From assembly GCA_011389985.1 (NCBI GenBank), contig JAABTH010000003.1:86829-150828 (forward strand): 64,000 nucleotides of DNA, in the 5' to 3' direction. Positions 30,601 to 40,969 of the stretch are shown here, piece by piece; position 1 is the stretch's first letter, and the number at the start of each line of letters is the position of its first letter. The notes below the pieces were generated by a model. The model ran no database searches, was not told where the DNA came from, and worked only from the letters and a program-made list of their open reading frames with translations. A program made the translations under genes and the position numbers. The DNA comes from Bacillota bacterium. GTDB lineage: Bacteria > Bacillota > Dethiobacteria > DTU022.

Positions 30601-31137
30601 ATGTCTGATGTGATTATTCGCGCTGCTGAAGATAGCGATTTTAGGAAAATAGTAAAACTGAATGCAGATGAAATAAAAAATACAAGCCAAATGGATATTG
30701 AGCGGCTTCGGCATCTCGATGCAATATCTGCATACCACAAGGTTGTTGTTTGTGATGATAACCTAGCCGCTTTTATTCTGGCTATGAAAGACGATGCTCC
30801 CTACGATAATGATAATATTAAATGGTTTTTATCAAGGTATAAATCATTTTTATATATCGATCGAATAGTCGTTGCTCAAAAATACAAGGGCAGGGGAATC
30901 GGTTCTCTCTTATACAAGGATATTCTGAAATATGCCGGCAATGAAGCAATTCCTTTAATTGCCTGCGAGATAAATCTAGTTCCACCCAACAAACCATCGC
31001 TAGCCTTTCATGCAGGTTATGGTTTCAAAGAAGTGGGCAGAAAATGGCATGATAATGGCAAAAAGCAGCTTACAATGCAAATAAGAAAAGTGAACATGGC
31101 TTTGTCCGACAAAGAAAGTAAAAGTTATGGAGGATAA
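30601..31137 (+). CDS. GNAT family N-acetyltransferase
   Basis: IDRIVVAQKYKGRGIGSLLYKDILKYA; GYGFKEVGRK. Confidence 0.85.
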   Translation: MSDVIIRAAEDSDFRKIVKLNADEIKNTSQMDIERLRHLDAISAYHKVVVCDDNLAAFILAMKDDAPYDNDNIKWFLSRYKSFLYIDRIVVAQKYKGRGIGSLLYKDILKYAGNEAIPLIACEINLVPPNKPSLAFHAGYGFKEVGRKWHDNGKKQLTMQIRKVNMALSDKESKSYGG

Positions 31138-31141
31138 TTTA

Positions 31142-31474
31142 ATGAACAACTATATGGTGAAGAATCAAAATGATAATTCATATGTTTTAATGGCGGAAGG
31201 AATAAGGCGCAATACTCTTGTGCACGGTGATAAAACAGTTTTCTGTAAGTTTAAACTTGATGAAGGAACCGCACTGCCTTTGCACCACCATCCTTACGAG
31301 CAGACTGGTTATCTTTTATCGGGCAAACTGCTTTTTACGATAGACGGTAATAAGCATGAAGTTACAGCTGGAGACAGCTGGTGTATTAAAGCAGATATCG
31401 AGCATAGCGCCGAGGTTATTGAAGATACTGTCTTAATTGAAGTCTTTGCTCCGGTCAGGAAAGATTACTTATAG
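31142..31474 (+). CDS. Cupin-domain protein
   Basis: LPLHHHPYEQTGYLLSGKLLFTIDGNKHEVTAGDSWCIKADIEHSAEV. Confidence 0.9.
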   Translation: MNNYMVKNQNDNSYVLMAEGIRRNTLVHGDKTVFCKFKLDEGTALPLHHHPYEQTGYLLSGKLLFTIDGNKHEVTAGDSWCIKADIEHSAEVIEDTVLIEVFAPVRKDYL

Positions 31475-31498
31475 CTGTATGGCTGGAATGTTAGCGGT

Positions 31499-31663
31499 TT
31501 AGTCGGATTGAGTTTTCTTCTTTGCAAGTAATTTTTCAAGTTCTAGTTCGAGATTCTCAAGCTCACTGAACATTGTTGGTTTTGGTGAATGGGCAGGCCA
31601 TCGTTTTTTTACCTCTTCGATTTTCCACCGGATATCTTCAATTTTACTGTCGATCGTAGCCAC
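31499..31663 (-). CDS. Small conserved-looking coiled-coil protein (~54 aa)
   Basis: GTG start with GAGGTGG SD; VATIDSKIEDIRWKIEEVKKRWPAHSPKPTMFSELENLELELEKLLAKKKTQSD. Confidence 0.5.
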   Translation of the reverse strand: MATIDSKIEDIRWKIEEVKKRWPAHSPKPTMFSELENLELELEKLLAKKKTQSD

Positions 31664-31841
31664 TAAGATCCACCTCTTAAAACAAAAATTTATTTGTAAA
31701 TAAACCATCAATATAAAAATTCGCCCGCTTTGCCTAAGATCCTTTTATTTGTTCTTGCTTAGAAAAGTTTAAAAGGTTTATTTTGTCTATTTGGCGAAAT
31801 TATAACAACAGATGTCTTTTATAGGGATAAGGGGTGTAATA

Positions 31842-34070
31842 ATGCATGCTTCAAACGGTAAAAAACAAAACAACCGGGTGGTAATTGTTTCAAACCGTTT
31901 ACCCGTAAGTGTTGCCAGAAATAATGGCAATTTAAAAATAACACCAAGTATAGGTGGTTTGGCGACAGGACTTTCCTCATTTCACCATGACAGCAATGGT
32001 TTGTGGGTTGGTTGGCCGGGGATAAGCCCAAGTGACAATGAAGAAAAAATAACCATGGAAGAAACTTTAAGGAGGGATTTTAGTTGCCTTCCCGTATACC
32101 TCTCGGCTGCTGATCTGAAAAAATATTATTACGGCTTTAGCAACAGAACCCTCTGGCCTTTATTTCATTATTTCACAACCTATTGCACATATGAAAAATC
32201 TGAATGGAAAGCTTACAGAAAAGTCAACCAGATGTTTTGTCGCCGACTGTTGGAAGTCATTGAACCGGGTGATATGATCTGGGTTCACGACTATCACCTG
32301 TTGCTTTTGCCCGATCTTCTGAGACAGGAAAATGTTGATGCAGCCATCGGCCTTTTTCTTCATATCCCTTTTCCTTCTATGGAAATTTTCCGTTACCTGC
32401 CTTGGAGGGAAGAGATTCTTAGGGGTATGCTTGGCGCTGATCTGATCGGTTTTCATACTTATGATTATACCAGGCATTTTCTTAGCAGCGTTCTGCGTAT
32501 CCTGGGGAGAGAACAGGAATACGGACAGGTTGTTGCTGGTAACAGATTGGTAAAGGCAGATACTTTTCCGATGGGAATAGATGCTCGAAAATATTCTGAA
32601 GCTGTAGATACTTCCACTGTAATTAAAGAGAAAAAGACTCTGAGGGAAAGGCTTAAAACAGAAAAAATCATCTTGTCTGTCGACAGGCTTGATTTTTCAA
32701 AAGGTATTCCTGAACGATTAAGAGCTTTTGAGCTATTTTTGGAGAAACAACCAAAATGGCATAACAAAATCACATTTGTAATGCTTTGTGTCCCTTCGAG
32801 GACTAAAGTGAAGCAGTATCAGCTCTTAAAACGAGAAATTGATGAACTTGTCGGCAGGATAAATGGGCGCTTTGGTCGTCCAGGCTGGCTGCCGATACTC
32901 TACATGTACAGGTCGGTTCCATTTGATGAACTGATTGCCCTATACAGCGAAGCAGACCTGGCCCTGGTAACCCCCTTGCGGGATGGTATGAACCTGGTTG
33001 CAAAGGAATACCTTGCCTGCCACAGCAAAACGGGCCTGGGTGTTCTTGTGTTAAGCGAAACAGCGGGCGCAGCAGCTGAACTTGGAGAAGCTATTATTGT
33101 AAATCCCAATGATATCGAGATGATTGCCGATGCTATCTCTCAGGGGCTGGAGATGTCAGCAGAAGATAAAAAAGCCGCAGTCAGCTTTATGTCCCGCCGT
33201 ATCGAAAAATATAATATATTTCGCTGGGCTGAAGACTTTATTGAGCATCTTTCACAGATTAGGGGACGTCATGAATTAAATAAGCAGCGATTTCTAAATA
33301 TAGATCTTCAGAGAACAGTAAAAAGTAGCTACATGAAGGCTAACACAAGGCTAATATTACTTGATTATGACGGCACCTTGGTTTCATTGAAGAAAAAGCC
33401 TGAACTGGCCAGACCATCGGCAGAGTTACTGAAACTACTATCTGCCCTGAAGGCCGATCCTAAAAATACTGTAGTGATAATAAGCGGCAGGGATAGAGAT
33501 TGCCTGTCAGAATGGATGAGTGGAACCGGTGTCGATTTGGTTGCAGAACATGGAACCTGGCTTCGCGAGGCAGATTGGAATGAATGGCAGATCAAGGAAG
33601 AAGGGCTAAACGATCAATGGAAAAAGAATTTTTACCCCATCCTGGAGATGTTCAGTGAAAGAACACCCGGATCTTTTGTTGAAGAGAAAACCTATGCCCT
33701 GGTTTGGCACTACCGTAAAGCTGAACCTGAGCTTGGCGCGCTGAGGGCCAAAGAGTTAATGGATGCTCTGCACGATATGTTATCTGGAACTTCATTACAG
33801 GTTTTACGCGGCAGCAAGGTTGTAGAGATCAAACCGGCAGGGGTAAATAAGGGCAAAGCCGCCATGCACTGGATTGACAAAAAAGAAAAATGGGATTTTA
33901 TACTCTCTATGGGTGATGACTGGACCGATGAAGATATCTTTGCAGTTATGCCTGACAAGACCTGGAGTATCAGAGTTGGTTTCAAGCCTTTTACCAGGGC
34001 TAATTATTTTATGGAATCACCGGAAGAGGTTGTGAACCTGCTTAATACCCTTGTTAATGATATAAAGTGA
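31842..34070 (+). CDS. Bifunctional trehalose-6-phosphate synthase/phosphatase (OtsA-OtsB fusion)
   Basis: VVIVSNRLPVSV, GIDARKYSEA, VDRLDFSKGIPERLRAFE, then HAD phosphatase LILLDYDGTLV...GDDWTDEDIF. Confidence 0.93.
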   Translation: MHASNGKKQNNRVVIVSNRLPVSVARNNGNLKITPSIGGLATGLSSFHHDSNGLWVGWPGISPSDNEEKITMEETLRRDFSCLPVYLSAADLKKYYYGFSNRTLWPLFHYFTTYCTYEKSEWKAYRKVNQMFCRRLLEVIEPGDMIWVHDYHLLLLPDLLRQENVDAAIGLFLHIPFPSMEIFRYLPWREEILRGMLGADLIGFHTYDYTRHFLSSVLRILGREQEYGQVVAGNRLVKADTFPMGIDARKYSEAVDTSTVIKEKKTLRERLKTEKIILSVDRLDFSKGIPERLRAFELFLEKQPKWHNKITFVMLCVPSRTKVKQYQLLKREIDELVGRINGRFGRPGWLPILYMYRSVPFDELIALYSEADLALVTPLRDGMNLVAKEYLACHSKTGLGVLVLSETAGAAAELGEAIIVNPNDIEMIADAISQGLEMSAEDKKAAVSFMSRRIEKYNIFRWAEDFIEHLSQIRGRHELNKQRFLNIDLQRTVKSSYMKANTRLILLDYDGTLVSLKKKPELARPSAELLKLLSALKADPKNTVVIISGRDRDCLSEWMSGTGVDLVAEHGTWLREADWNEWQIKEEGLNDQWKKNFYPILEMFSERTPGSFVEEKTYALVWHYRKAEPELGALRAKELMDALHDMLSGTSLQVLRGSKVVEIKPAGVNKGKAAMHWIDKKEKWDFILSMGDDWTDEDIFAVMPDKTWSIRVGFKPFTRANYFMESPEEVVNLLNTLVNDIK

Positions 34071-34446
34071 ACTCATTTGCAGTAATAACCCTTTCTAAAA
34101 GACTGACTAACTGAAGTCGCCGATTTCGATCAAAGAGCGCTATACTTTTAAAACAGCAGATTAAGATACGGATTTATCGAGGTATGCGTTTTAATATAGT
34201 TAAAATACTATAGATAGATTCATATTTTCTTAAATTATAGCAGGTATAATTTACTCTTGGTTGAATTATTACATTATGTTAGTGGCGGGCATGGCCGGGG
34301 TTTTCTATAGATCATTTGGTGGAAAGGAAAAAACATTCTTGGCTTTATTTTGCATTCACTGGTAAATGCGTCATATGTTCAGTAAGTCGGAATTAATATA
34401 GCATGGCTTAGTCGGATCAAAGTGTAAAAATACAGGGGATGAGTTT

Positions 34447-35004
34447 ATGAATGAAAAACTTGGGAAAAAAATAAAAGAGATACGTACTTCCAAAGGACTA
34501 AAACTTAAAGATTTAAGCAAAAAAACAAATCTTTCTATCGGGTTTCTATCGCTAATCGAAAGGGGCCTTACTTCAGCAGGGCTTGCTTCATTACAGAGCA
34601 TTGCCGATGCGCTCGAAGTTGATATAACTTATTTTTTAAGTGCCTGGAGCAAAAACAGCAAGAAAAAAGTCTTACGTAGTTACGAACATGAAGCATTTCG
34701 AATCGACGATTCAAATTTTGTTTATTTTAGTCTTGCCGGTGACTTTGAGAATAAAACAATTGATCCAATGATTGTGCTGCTTCTTCCCGGTGAATCGAGA
34801 GAGAAAGTACTGCCCTACCTTCATCAGGGAGAAGAATTTATCTATGTCCTCGAAGGTGTCTTGACATTTTTAGTTGAGGATAAAGAGTATGAAATGAATC
34901 CAGGCGATTCAATTCATATTCCTTCAACGGTACCTCATAACTGGGCCAACCTGACCAGTAAACTGGTTAAAGCACTTTGTGTGGTTTCGCCGAAAATATT
35001 GTAG
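34447..35004 (+). CDS. XRE-family regulator with C-terminal cupin sensor
   Basis: GKKIKEIRTSKGLKLKDLSKKTNLSIGFLSLIERG then YLHQGEEFIYVLEGVLTFLVEDKEYEMNPGDSIHIPSTVPHNWAN. Confidence 0.93.
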   Translation: MNEKLGKKIKEIRTSKGLKLKDLSKKTNLSIGFLSLIERGLTSAGLASLQSIADALEVDITYFLSAWSKNSKKKVLRSYEHEAFRIDDSNFVYFSLAGDFENKTIDPMIVLLLPGESREKVLPYLHQGEEFIYVLEGVLTFLVEDKEYEMNPGDSIHIPSTVPHNWANLTSKLVKALCVVSPKIL

Positions 35005-35096
35005 TCAGAAGCATTTCCAACATAACAAATGCAGAGTATTCATCGCTGCTAAACAGTAATTTTCGATCTGTGTACAAATATGGCGGAGGTAGTTTA

Positions 35097-36197
35097 ATGG
35101 ATTCAGTTTTTGGCAAAAGACGTAATAGAACACTCAAATATATTATTGAGCAGGGCATGGATAAAGCTGTTATTATCAATCCTCAGAATATTTGTTACCT
35201 GACCGGAATCAGAGTGGTCCCCTATGAACGGCTCTTTTTACTGATCATTGATGCAATAAACAAAAGCTGCAGCTTTGTTCTCCCAAATGTTGATAAAGAA
35301 CTGCCCCTGGAATCCTCAATAATTAAGGTTTTGTATGTAGATGAAGATGATCCCGCAAATGTTCTTAAAGAAGCTTTGGGAGAATTTAATATACTGGGGG
35401 TCGAAATGGGTAAAATAACCCTTGATCTTGAAGCCAGGATCAGAAATTGCAGCCATAAAGTGGAAATGCAGGACATTGGCCAGGCATTAAGTCAGTTTCG
35501 CCTCCGTAAAGACAGTGAAGAAATAAGTCATATTAAAAGAGCAATTTCATACAGCGACCAGGTATTTAATGAAATCAGGGAAAAAATTAAGCCGGGTATC
35601 ACCGAGAAGACGATCCTGGCCGATATCTTTAGCATGATCTCCGCCAAAGAAGGTGCGGTTACAAACCCTTTTATAATACAGGCTTTATGCGGTGAACACA
35701 CTGCAAGCCCTCATGGTGAACCCGGAGATAGACAGCTCAAGCAGGGTGATCCCCTGACCATTGATTTCAGTGTATGTTATGCATATTACTGGTCTGATCT
35801 AACACGAACGTTTTTTCTCGGGCAACCTGATCCGCGTATGGAAATAATCTATAAAATTAATCTTGCTGCCCAAGAGAAAGCTTTGGAAAAAATAAAACCG
35901 GGAGTAAGAATAAAAGAGCTTGATCTTGCTGCCCGTTCATTTGTTGAAAAGGCCGGTTATGGTAAATATTACTTGCATAGAACAGGCCATGGCATCGGCC
36001 TTGATGTTCACGAACATCCGAATCTGCACAGCATAAACGAAGATTATCTCGAAGAAGGGATGACCTTTACCGTTGAACCGGGTATTTATGTTCCGGGATT
36101 AGGTGGAGTACGCATAGAGGATAATGTACTGGTAACGGCTGATGGTGTGGAGATTCTCAGTAGTTACCCGAAAGAATTCAAATCAATGGTCCTTTAA
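35097..36197 (+). CDS. M24 family Xaa-Pro aminopeptidase/dipeptidase
   Basis: SPHGEPGDRQLKQGDPLTIDFSVCYAYYWSDLTRTFFLG...HRTGHGIGLDVHEHP...TVEPGIYVPGLGGVRIED. RBS GGAGG before ATG 35097. Confidence 0.92.
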   Translation: MDSVFGKRRNRTLKYIIEQGMDKAVIINPQNICYLTGIRVVPYERLFLLIIDAINKSCSFVLPNVDKELPLESSIIKVLYVDEDDPANVLKEALGEFNILGVEMGKITLDLEARIRNCSHKVEMQDIGQALSQFRLRKDSEEISHIKRAISYSDQVFNEIREKIKPGITEKTILADIFSMISAKEGAVTNPFIIQALCGEHTASPHGEPGDRQLKQGDPLTIDFSVCYAYYWSDLTRTFFLGQPDPRMEIIYKINLAAQEKALEKIKPGVRIKELDLAARSFVEKAGYGKYYLHRTGHGIGLDVHEHPNLHSINEDYLEEGMTFTVEPGIYVPGLGGVRIEDNVLVTADGVEILSSYPKEFKSMVL

Positions 36198-36200
36198 TAT

Positions 36201-36413
36201 CTATCTCTCCATAAGTAATGAAATCAATCTGCCGCTCAGATATTCCCGTGAGAGCCAGATAAAAAAGACTATACTTATATAAGAAAAAATTATTGCTGCC
36301 TGATCTGTATTGTCTAGATAGTAAAATTCTGAAAAACCGGTTATTGTAATCCGAACAGCTAAAAATAAGGCACAGACTATAACTACCCACCCGAAAAGTG
36401 GTATAAGCCACAC
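36201..36413 (-). CDS. Small membrane protein, hypothetical
   Basis: 70 aa with two strongly hydrophobic segments. Confidence 0.4.
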   Translation of the reverse strand: MWLIPLFGWVVIVCALFLAVRITITGFSEFYYLDNTDQAAIIFSYISIVFFIWLSREYLSGRLISLLMER

Positions 36414-36508
36414 AGTTGCCAGGGCAAAAAGGTAAAAGAGAGAGCTTGTTGCATTTCCCGGGAAATAGTGGTTTAATTAAGTTCTGCCGCTAACCAGTGG
36501 CATATTAA

Positions 36509-38362
36509 ATGTTTGCGAAGATGGGAACGGTGAGTTTTTTGGTAGATAAAACACAGGGGCACCTGCGCAATATTGCAATAATTGCTCATGTTGATCATGG
36601 AAAAACTACATTAGTCGATGGATTACTTCGCCAGGCGGGTATTTTCCGGGACAATGAAAAAGTGATTGAAAGAGTTATGGATTCAAATGATCTTGAAAGG
36701 GAACGCGGCATAACGATCCTATCAAAGAACACTGCTGTCCATTATGGAGATACCAAAATTAATATTGTTGATACACCCGGTCATGCTGATTTTGGTGGTG
36801 AAGTTGAGCGGGTCTTAAGAATGGTTGATGGCGCACTCTTACTGGTAGATGCTTTTGAAGGGCCCATGGCTCAAACCAAGTTTGTATTGCGTAAAGCGCT
36901 TGAGGTAGGGTTACGCATCATTGTAGTTATTAATAAAATAGATCGACCTGATGCCCGTTCAGAAGAAGTGCTTAATGAAGTTTTTGATCTTTTTGTAGAA
37001 CTTGAAGCAGCAGATTGGCAGCTTGATTTTCCAGTTATCTATGCCGATGCGAGGAAGGGTATCGCCGTATCTGATCCTCATGAAAAAGGCTGTAACTTAC
37101 AGCCGCTTTTCGAACTTATAACAGCTGAAATACCACCACCGGTTGCCGATCCTGAAGGCAGTCTGCAGCTGCAGATCAATACGCTTGATTACGACGATTA
37201 TGTCGGAAGAATTGCAATCGGGCGCATTCGTAATGGTTATTTAGAAGGTGGTAGGCAGATAGCATTATGCAAGCAGGACAACCAGGCTGAAATCTTAAAA
37301 ATCGGCAAGCTATGGACTTATGAAGGATTAAAACGCCGCGAAACTGCATGGGCCGAAGCTGGTGACATAGTAGCAGTTGCAGGTTTGGGACAAGTTAATA
37401 TAGGTGAAACTGTATGCGATCCGGATTATCCGCAGCCTATGCCTTTGCTTGCCGTGGATGAACCTACCTTGACTATGAACTTCATGGTAAACGACAGCCC
37501 TTTTGCCGGGCGCGAGGGAAAATATATAACTTCGCGACAGTTGCGTGCCCGGCTTTGGAAAGAAGCAGAAACAAATGTGAGTCTGAAGGTGGCAGAAACA
37601 GAATCTCCTGATTCTTTTGAGGTATCCGGTCGTGGCGAGCTGCACCTTGGAATTTTGATTGAAACAATGAGGCGCGAAGGTTATGAGCTCCAGATATCAA
37701 AACCAAAACCTATCTTAAAAACTATCGATAGTAAACTCTGCGAGCCATACGAAAGATTGTTTCTAAATGTGCCCGAGGTACATTCAGGCAGAGTGATTGA
37801 AAACCTGGGTGGACGTTTTGGCGATATGCAGAATATGCAGCCGGCAGGAGAAAACAATGTAAAGCTTGAGTTCTTAATTCCAGCCCGGGGGTTAATCGGT
37901 TTTCGTTCAGAACTATTAACCGATACCAGGGGTGAGGGAATTATGCATCACCTCTTCAGTCATTATGGGCCCTGGAAAGGTGATTTAATTGGAAGAAGGC
38001 GCGGCGTTCTTATCGCATTTGAAAGCGGTGAAGCAACTCCCTATGGTATTCATAATGTAGAAGATCGGGGCATATTTTTCATACATCCCAATGATCAGGT
38101 TTATACAGGAATGATCGTTGGTGAACATACCCGGGAAAATGATCTTGACGTAAATATATGTAAGAAAAAGCACCTAACCAACATTCGCTCCAGCAGTGCT
38201 GATGATGCAATCCGCCTGGCGCCGCCGGTTTTATACACATTGGAAAAAGCGATGGAATATATTGCAGACGATGAGCTGGTAGAAGTTACTCCTACAGATA
38301 TACGCATGCGTAAAAAAATTCTTGATCGCAATAAACGGGAGCGAGCTGTTAAGCGCAGCTGA
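36509..38362 (+). CDS. typA: Ribosome-associated translational GTPase TypA/BipA
   Basis: LRNIAIIAHVDHGKTTLVDGLLRQ; RERGITILSKNTAV; NKIDRPDAR; FMVNDSPFAGREGKYITSRQLR; full-length 617 aa. Confidence 0.96.
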   Translation: MFAKMGTVSFLVDKTQGHLRNIAIIAHVDHGKTTLVDGLLRQAGIFRDNEKVIERVMDSNDLERERGITILSKNTAVHYGDTKINIVDTPGHADFGGEVERVLRMVDGALLLVDAFEGPMAQTKFVLRKALEVGLRIIVVINKIDRPDARSEEVLNEVFDLFVELEAADWQLDFPVIYADARKGIAVSDPHEKGCNLQPLFELITAEIPPPVADPEGSLQLQINTLDYDDYVGRIAIGRIRNGYLEGGRQIALCKQDNQAEILKIGKLWTYEGLKRRETAWAEAGDIVAVAGLGQVNIGETVCDPDYPQPMPLLAVDEPTLTMNFMVNDSPFAGREGKYITSRQLRARLWKEAETNVSLKVAETESPDSFEVSGRGELHLGILIETMRREGYELQISKPKPILKTIDSKLCEPYERLFLNVPEVHSGRVIENLGGRFGDMQNMQPAGENNVKLEFLIPARGLIGFRSELLTDTRGEGIMHHLFSHYGPWKGDLIGRRRGVLIAFESGEATPYGIHNVEDRGIFFIHPNDQVYTGMIVGEHTRENDLDVNICKKKHLTNIRSSSADDAIRLAPPVLYTLEKAMEYIADDELVEVTPTDIRMRKKILDRNKRERAVKRS

Positions 38363-38565
38363 TGTTGGAAAAGAAACCCCTGCTCAGCCCTTACTGATTT
38401 CCGCTATTTTTGAAATATGCCAGTCTGTAGTTGCGTCTAATAAACAATTCGCTTAATTGAGAACTTCTCTGAATTAGAGGAGTTTAAATGAGGTTGGTAG
38501 AACTATTTGTGCATAAAGCAGATTATCAGTAAAAGCGCGCAGAATTCTGCCTGGAGGTGGCTGTT

Positions 38566-39357
38566 TTGACCGATCCAAATAGTAAAACGGTCATAAAACC
38601 TGAAAATATAATATGGCAATACGGGGAAGAAGCTGGCAATAAGGATCTACCCTGGGGACCGCATAAAATACCGCTTAATCTGGAGATTTCCGGAATAAAA
38701 ATATCTCTTGAACAGCATAAATCAGGTTTTTTGTACTATCGCGAAGCTAAGGGAGAAACCATTGAAAAACTTGTATTGGCCGGGAAGAGCCAGCTCTTTT
38801 TAAGCCCTGTTGAACCGATGAATGTACCTGCAAAGGTAAGCAGCCATTTACTTATTGATTTTAAACGGCCTCTTGTCGTAGAGCCACAATCTACCAAGAG
38901 TATATTTGTTACATTTCCTCTTGAAATTGCAGTTGCCCTGGGCAGGAGATTAACAGGGGAAAGCATCATTGATATTTTCACGAAATGTATAAGCAAGCAT
39001 ACACTCTACGGCACTATTAAAGACGGGATTATCTGCAAGTATTGGCAAAGTGATCTTTACAACACTGTTCCTGATTTAAATCCAGCGGAACTTGGTGTAA
39101 TGCAAATTGAAATTCAAAATCCGACCGGCAGCTGGGCTGAGGTAGGAAAAGCTGTATTCAGTGCCCATGGAATGAAAATATATTATGGACCACGGCTGGT
39201 TACATTAAACTCGGTTATGAAGATAATCAATGAACATGATGCCGAAACCAGTTTTATTGACAGCCCGCTAAAGACAGGGCTTAAACTTGCTTATGAGCAG
39301 TTTAGTTCAAGAATCCTCACTCAACAGGGGAAAACGCTGATGGAGGAGGGATATTAG
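38566..39357 (+). CDS. DUF432-like protein, translationally coupled to MscS
   Basis: WGPHKIPLNLEISGIKISLEQHKSGFLYYRE...LLIDFKRPLVVEPQSTKSIFVTFPLEIAV; stop overlaps the MscS start. Family assignment from memory. Confidence 0.55.
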   Translation: MTDPNSKTVIKPENIIWQYGEEAGNKDLPWGPHKIPLNLEISGIKISLEQHKSGFLYYREAKGETIEKLVLAGKSQLFLSPVEPMNVPAKVSSHLLIDFKRPLVVEPQSTKSIFVTFPLEIAVALGRRLTGESIIDIFTKCISKHTLYGTIKDGIICKYWQSDLYNTVPDLNPAELGVMQIEIQNPTGSWAEVGKAVFSAHGMKIYYGPRLVTLNSVMKIINEHDAETSFIDSPLKTGLKLAYEQFSSRILTQQGKTLMEEGY

Positions 39358-40172
39358 TGCTTGAGTGGTTTAGTTATGAAGTATATGGGTCTGTAACCTG
39401 GTTCAACCTGGTCATAGCTGTGTTGATTTTCCTGGTAGCCCTGGTAATCGGCAAGGTGCTGTCAGTGCAGTTGAGACGCTCCCTCAAAGAAAAAATGAGC
39501 AGGGAAAACCTGGATATACTCAGCAAGATTATTAATTATGGCATCCTGCTTATCGCAATTATATGGATTATGCCCACAATAGGAATTGAACCATCCGGTC
39601 TGATGGTTGCCGGTGGTATTGTTGCCCTTGCTATTGGTTTTGCCAGCCAGAGCATTATCGGAAACCTGATCTCCGGACTTTTTTTAATGGGTGAACGACC
39701 AGTCAAAATCGGTGATTTAATTAATATATCTGACGAGTTGGGGATAGTTGAAGATATTCATATAATATCAACTACTATTCGTACACTAGACGGCAATTTT
39801 GTTCGAATTCCCAATGAAACTGTATTTACCTCGATTATAACCAACTATACCAGTAACCCTGTTCGTCGTTTTGATTATAAGGTAGGTATCAGTTATGCCG
39901 ATGATGCCGAACTTGCAGTTAAGGTGATTAAGAATGTGATCAATGATCATCCCCTGGCTTTAATTAACCCGGCTCCACAGGTTTTTGTTGAAGAGCTGGG
40001 TGACAACAGTGTCGATATTCTTGTAAGGGTTTGGTCGCCTTCAACAGAGTGGTACGGCGTTAAGATGGAATTGCTCTGGAAAATTAAAGCTGAACTGGAT
40101 ACAGCCGGAATTGAAATTCCCTTCCCACAAAGAGTTTTATGGTTTGGCGCTGAAAAAGGCGAAGAAGGATAA
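39357..40172 (+). CDS. MscS-family mechanosensitive ion channel
   Basis: GGIVALAIGFASQSIIGNLISGLFLMGERPVKIGDLINI...IPNETVFTSIITNYT. Confidence 0.93.
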   Translation: MLEWFSYEVYGSVTWFNLVIAVLIFLVALVIGKVLSVQLRRSLKEKMSRENLDILSKIINYGILLIAIIWIMPTIGIEPSGLMVAGGIVALAIGFASQSIIGNLISGLFLMGERPVKIGDLINISDELGIVEDIHIISTTIRTLDGNFVRIPNETVFTSIITNYTSNPVRRFDYKVGISYADDAELAVKVIKNVINDHPLALINPAPQVFVEELGDNSVDILVRVWSPSTEWYGVKMELLWKIKAELDTAGIEIPFPQRVLWFGAEKGEEG

Positions 40173-40227
40173 GACCTTTTTGATAAATAATTTATAATAC
40201 CGATCATACTTAAATAAAATCATGTGG

Positions 40228-40248
40228 CCCGTCCAAAAATTGGACGGG
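40228..40248. terminator. 9-bp perfect hairpin in the convergent intergenic region
   Basis: CCCGTCCAA-aaa-TTGGACGGG; no strong T run. Confidence 0.5.
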
Positions 40249-40270
40249 ATACTTGTAAAGTAAAGAGATT

Positions 40271-40969
40271 TTACCAGGCCGGTTCGGCAATACCTGTAGC
40301 AGTTAGGCGGTAGGGAACCCAGGTCAGGGCAAACATCTTTAACAGAATGTTTTTTTTAAGCGGTTTGACAGTAAATTGCTCCAGCTCTTCAGTCAGGGGA
40401 TTCATGGCAGCGACCAGAAGGTCGGTTTCACGTTTGAATTCTTCTTCAAGTTCCTGCAGTTTCTGGCGCTGGACTTCCAAAGTTTCAACAGCTCGTTTAA
40501 TATCTTCCTGCTTGCTTAACACTCTGCCCGCGCCCCGTGCTGCTGTTGTTGCCTTCCCCAGTGTGGTTGCGCTAATTGCTGATTTTCCCAAAAATGAGCC
40601 AAGTAATGTAGTGCCGAGAGAAATTGCTGTTTGCATTTTATGCTGTTTGGCTTGATCTTCTTGCCTGCTAACTGCCTGCTCGGCTTTACGTACTCTTTCT
40701 TCCATAGTTGCTATCCGCGAATTATATTTTTGGCGTAGTTTATCCATAGCCGCATCTCTTTGTTCGCGGGCGCTCTGCTGCAGTCGAACCCTGAAGTCAC
40801 GTTCAGATTCACCAGGCTCGGATATTTCTTTAAAACTTTTACTTTGCATCAGCTCAAAAATTTCATTATCTTTGGAATCATACAACAGCAGACTTTAACC
40901 CGGTTTTTTATCAGTAAGATTATATGGCCGCCCGAGGTAGAAAACACCCAGTTTTTCATAATGCTCCAT
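40271..40969 (-). pseudogene. Decayed HerA-like (DUF87-type) ATPase gene: N-terminal tip plus C-terminal coiled-coil domain, ATPase core deleted, internal stop
   Basis: Continuous reverse frame [71 protein letters not shown]...AISLGTTLLGSFLGKSAISATTLGKATTAARGAGRVLS...LTWVPY; TAA at 40895-40897; RBS AAGGGAG before ATG 40969. Confidence 0.75.

Noticed and set aside
38488-38529. 13-codon ORF with GAGGAG upstream (MRLVELFVHKADYQ) before the DUF432-like gene
   Set aside because: Too short to support without conservation data.
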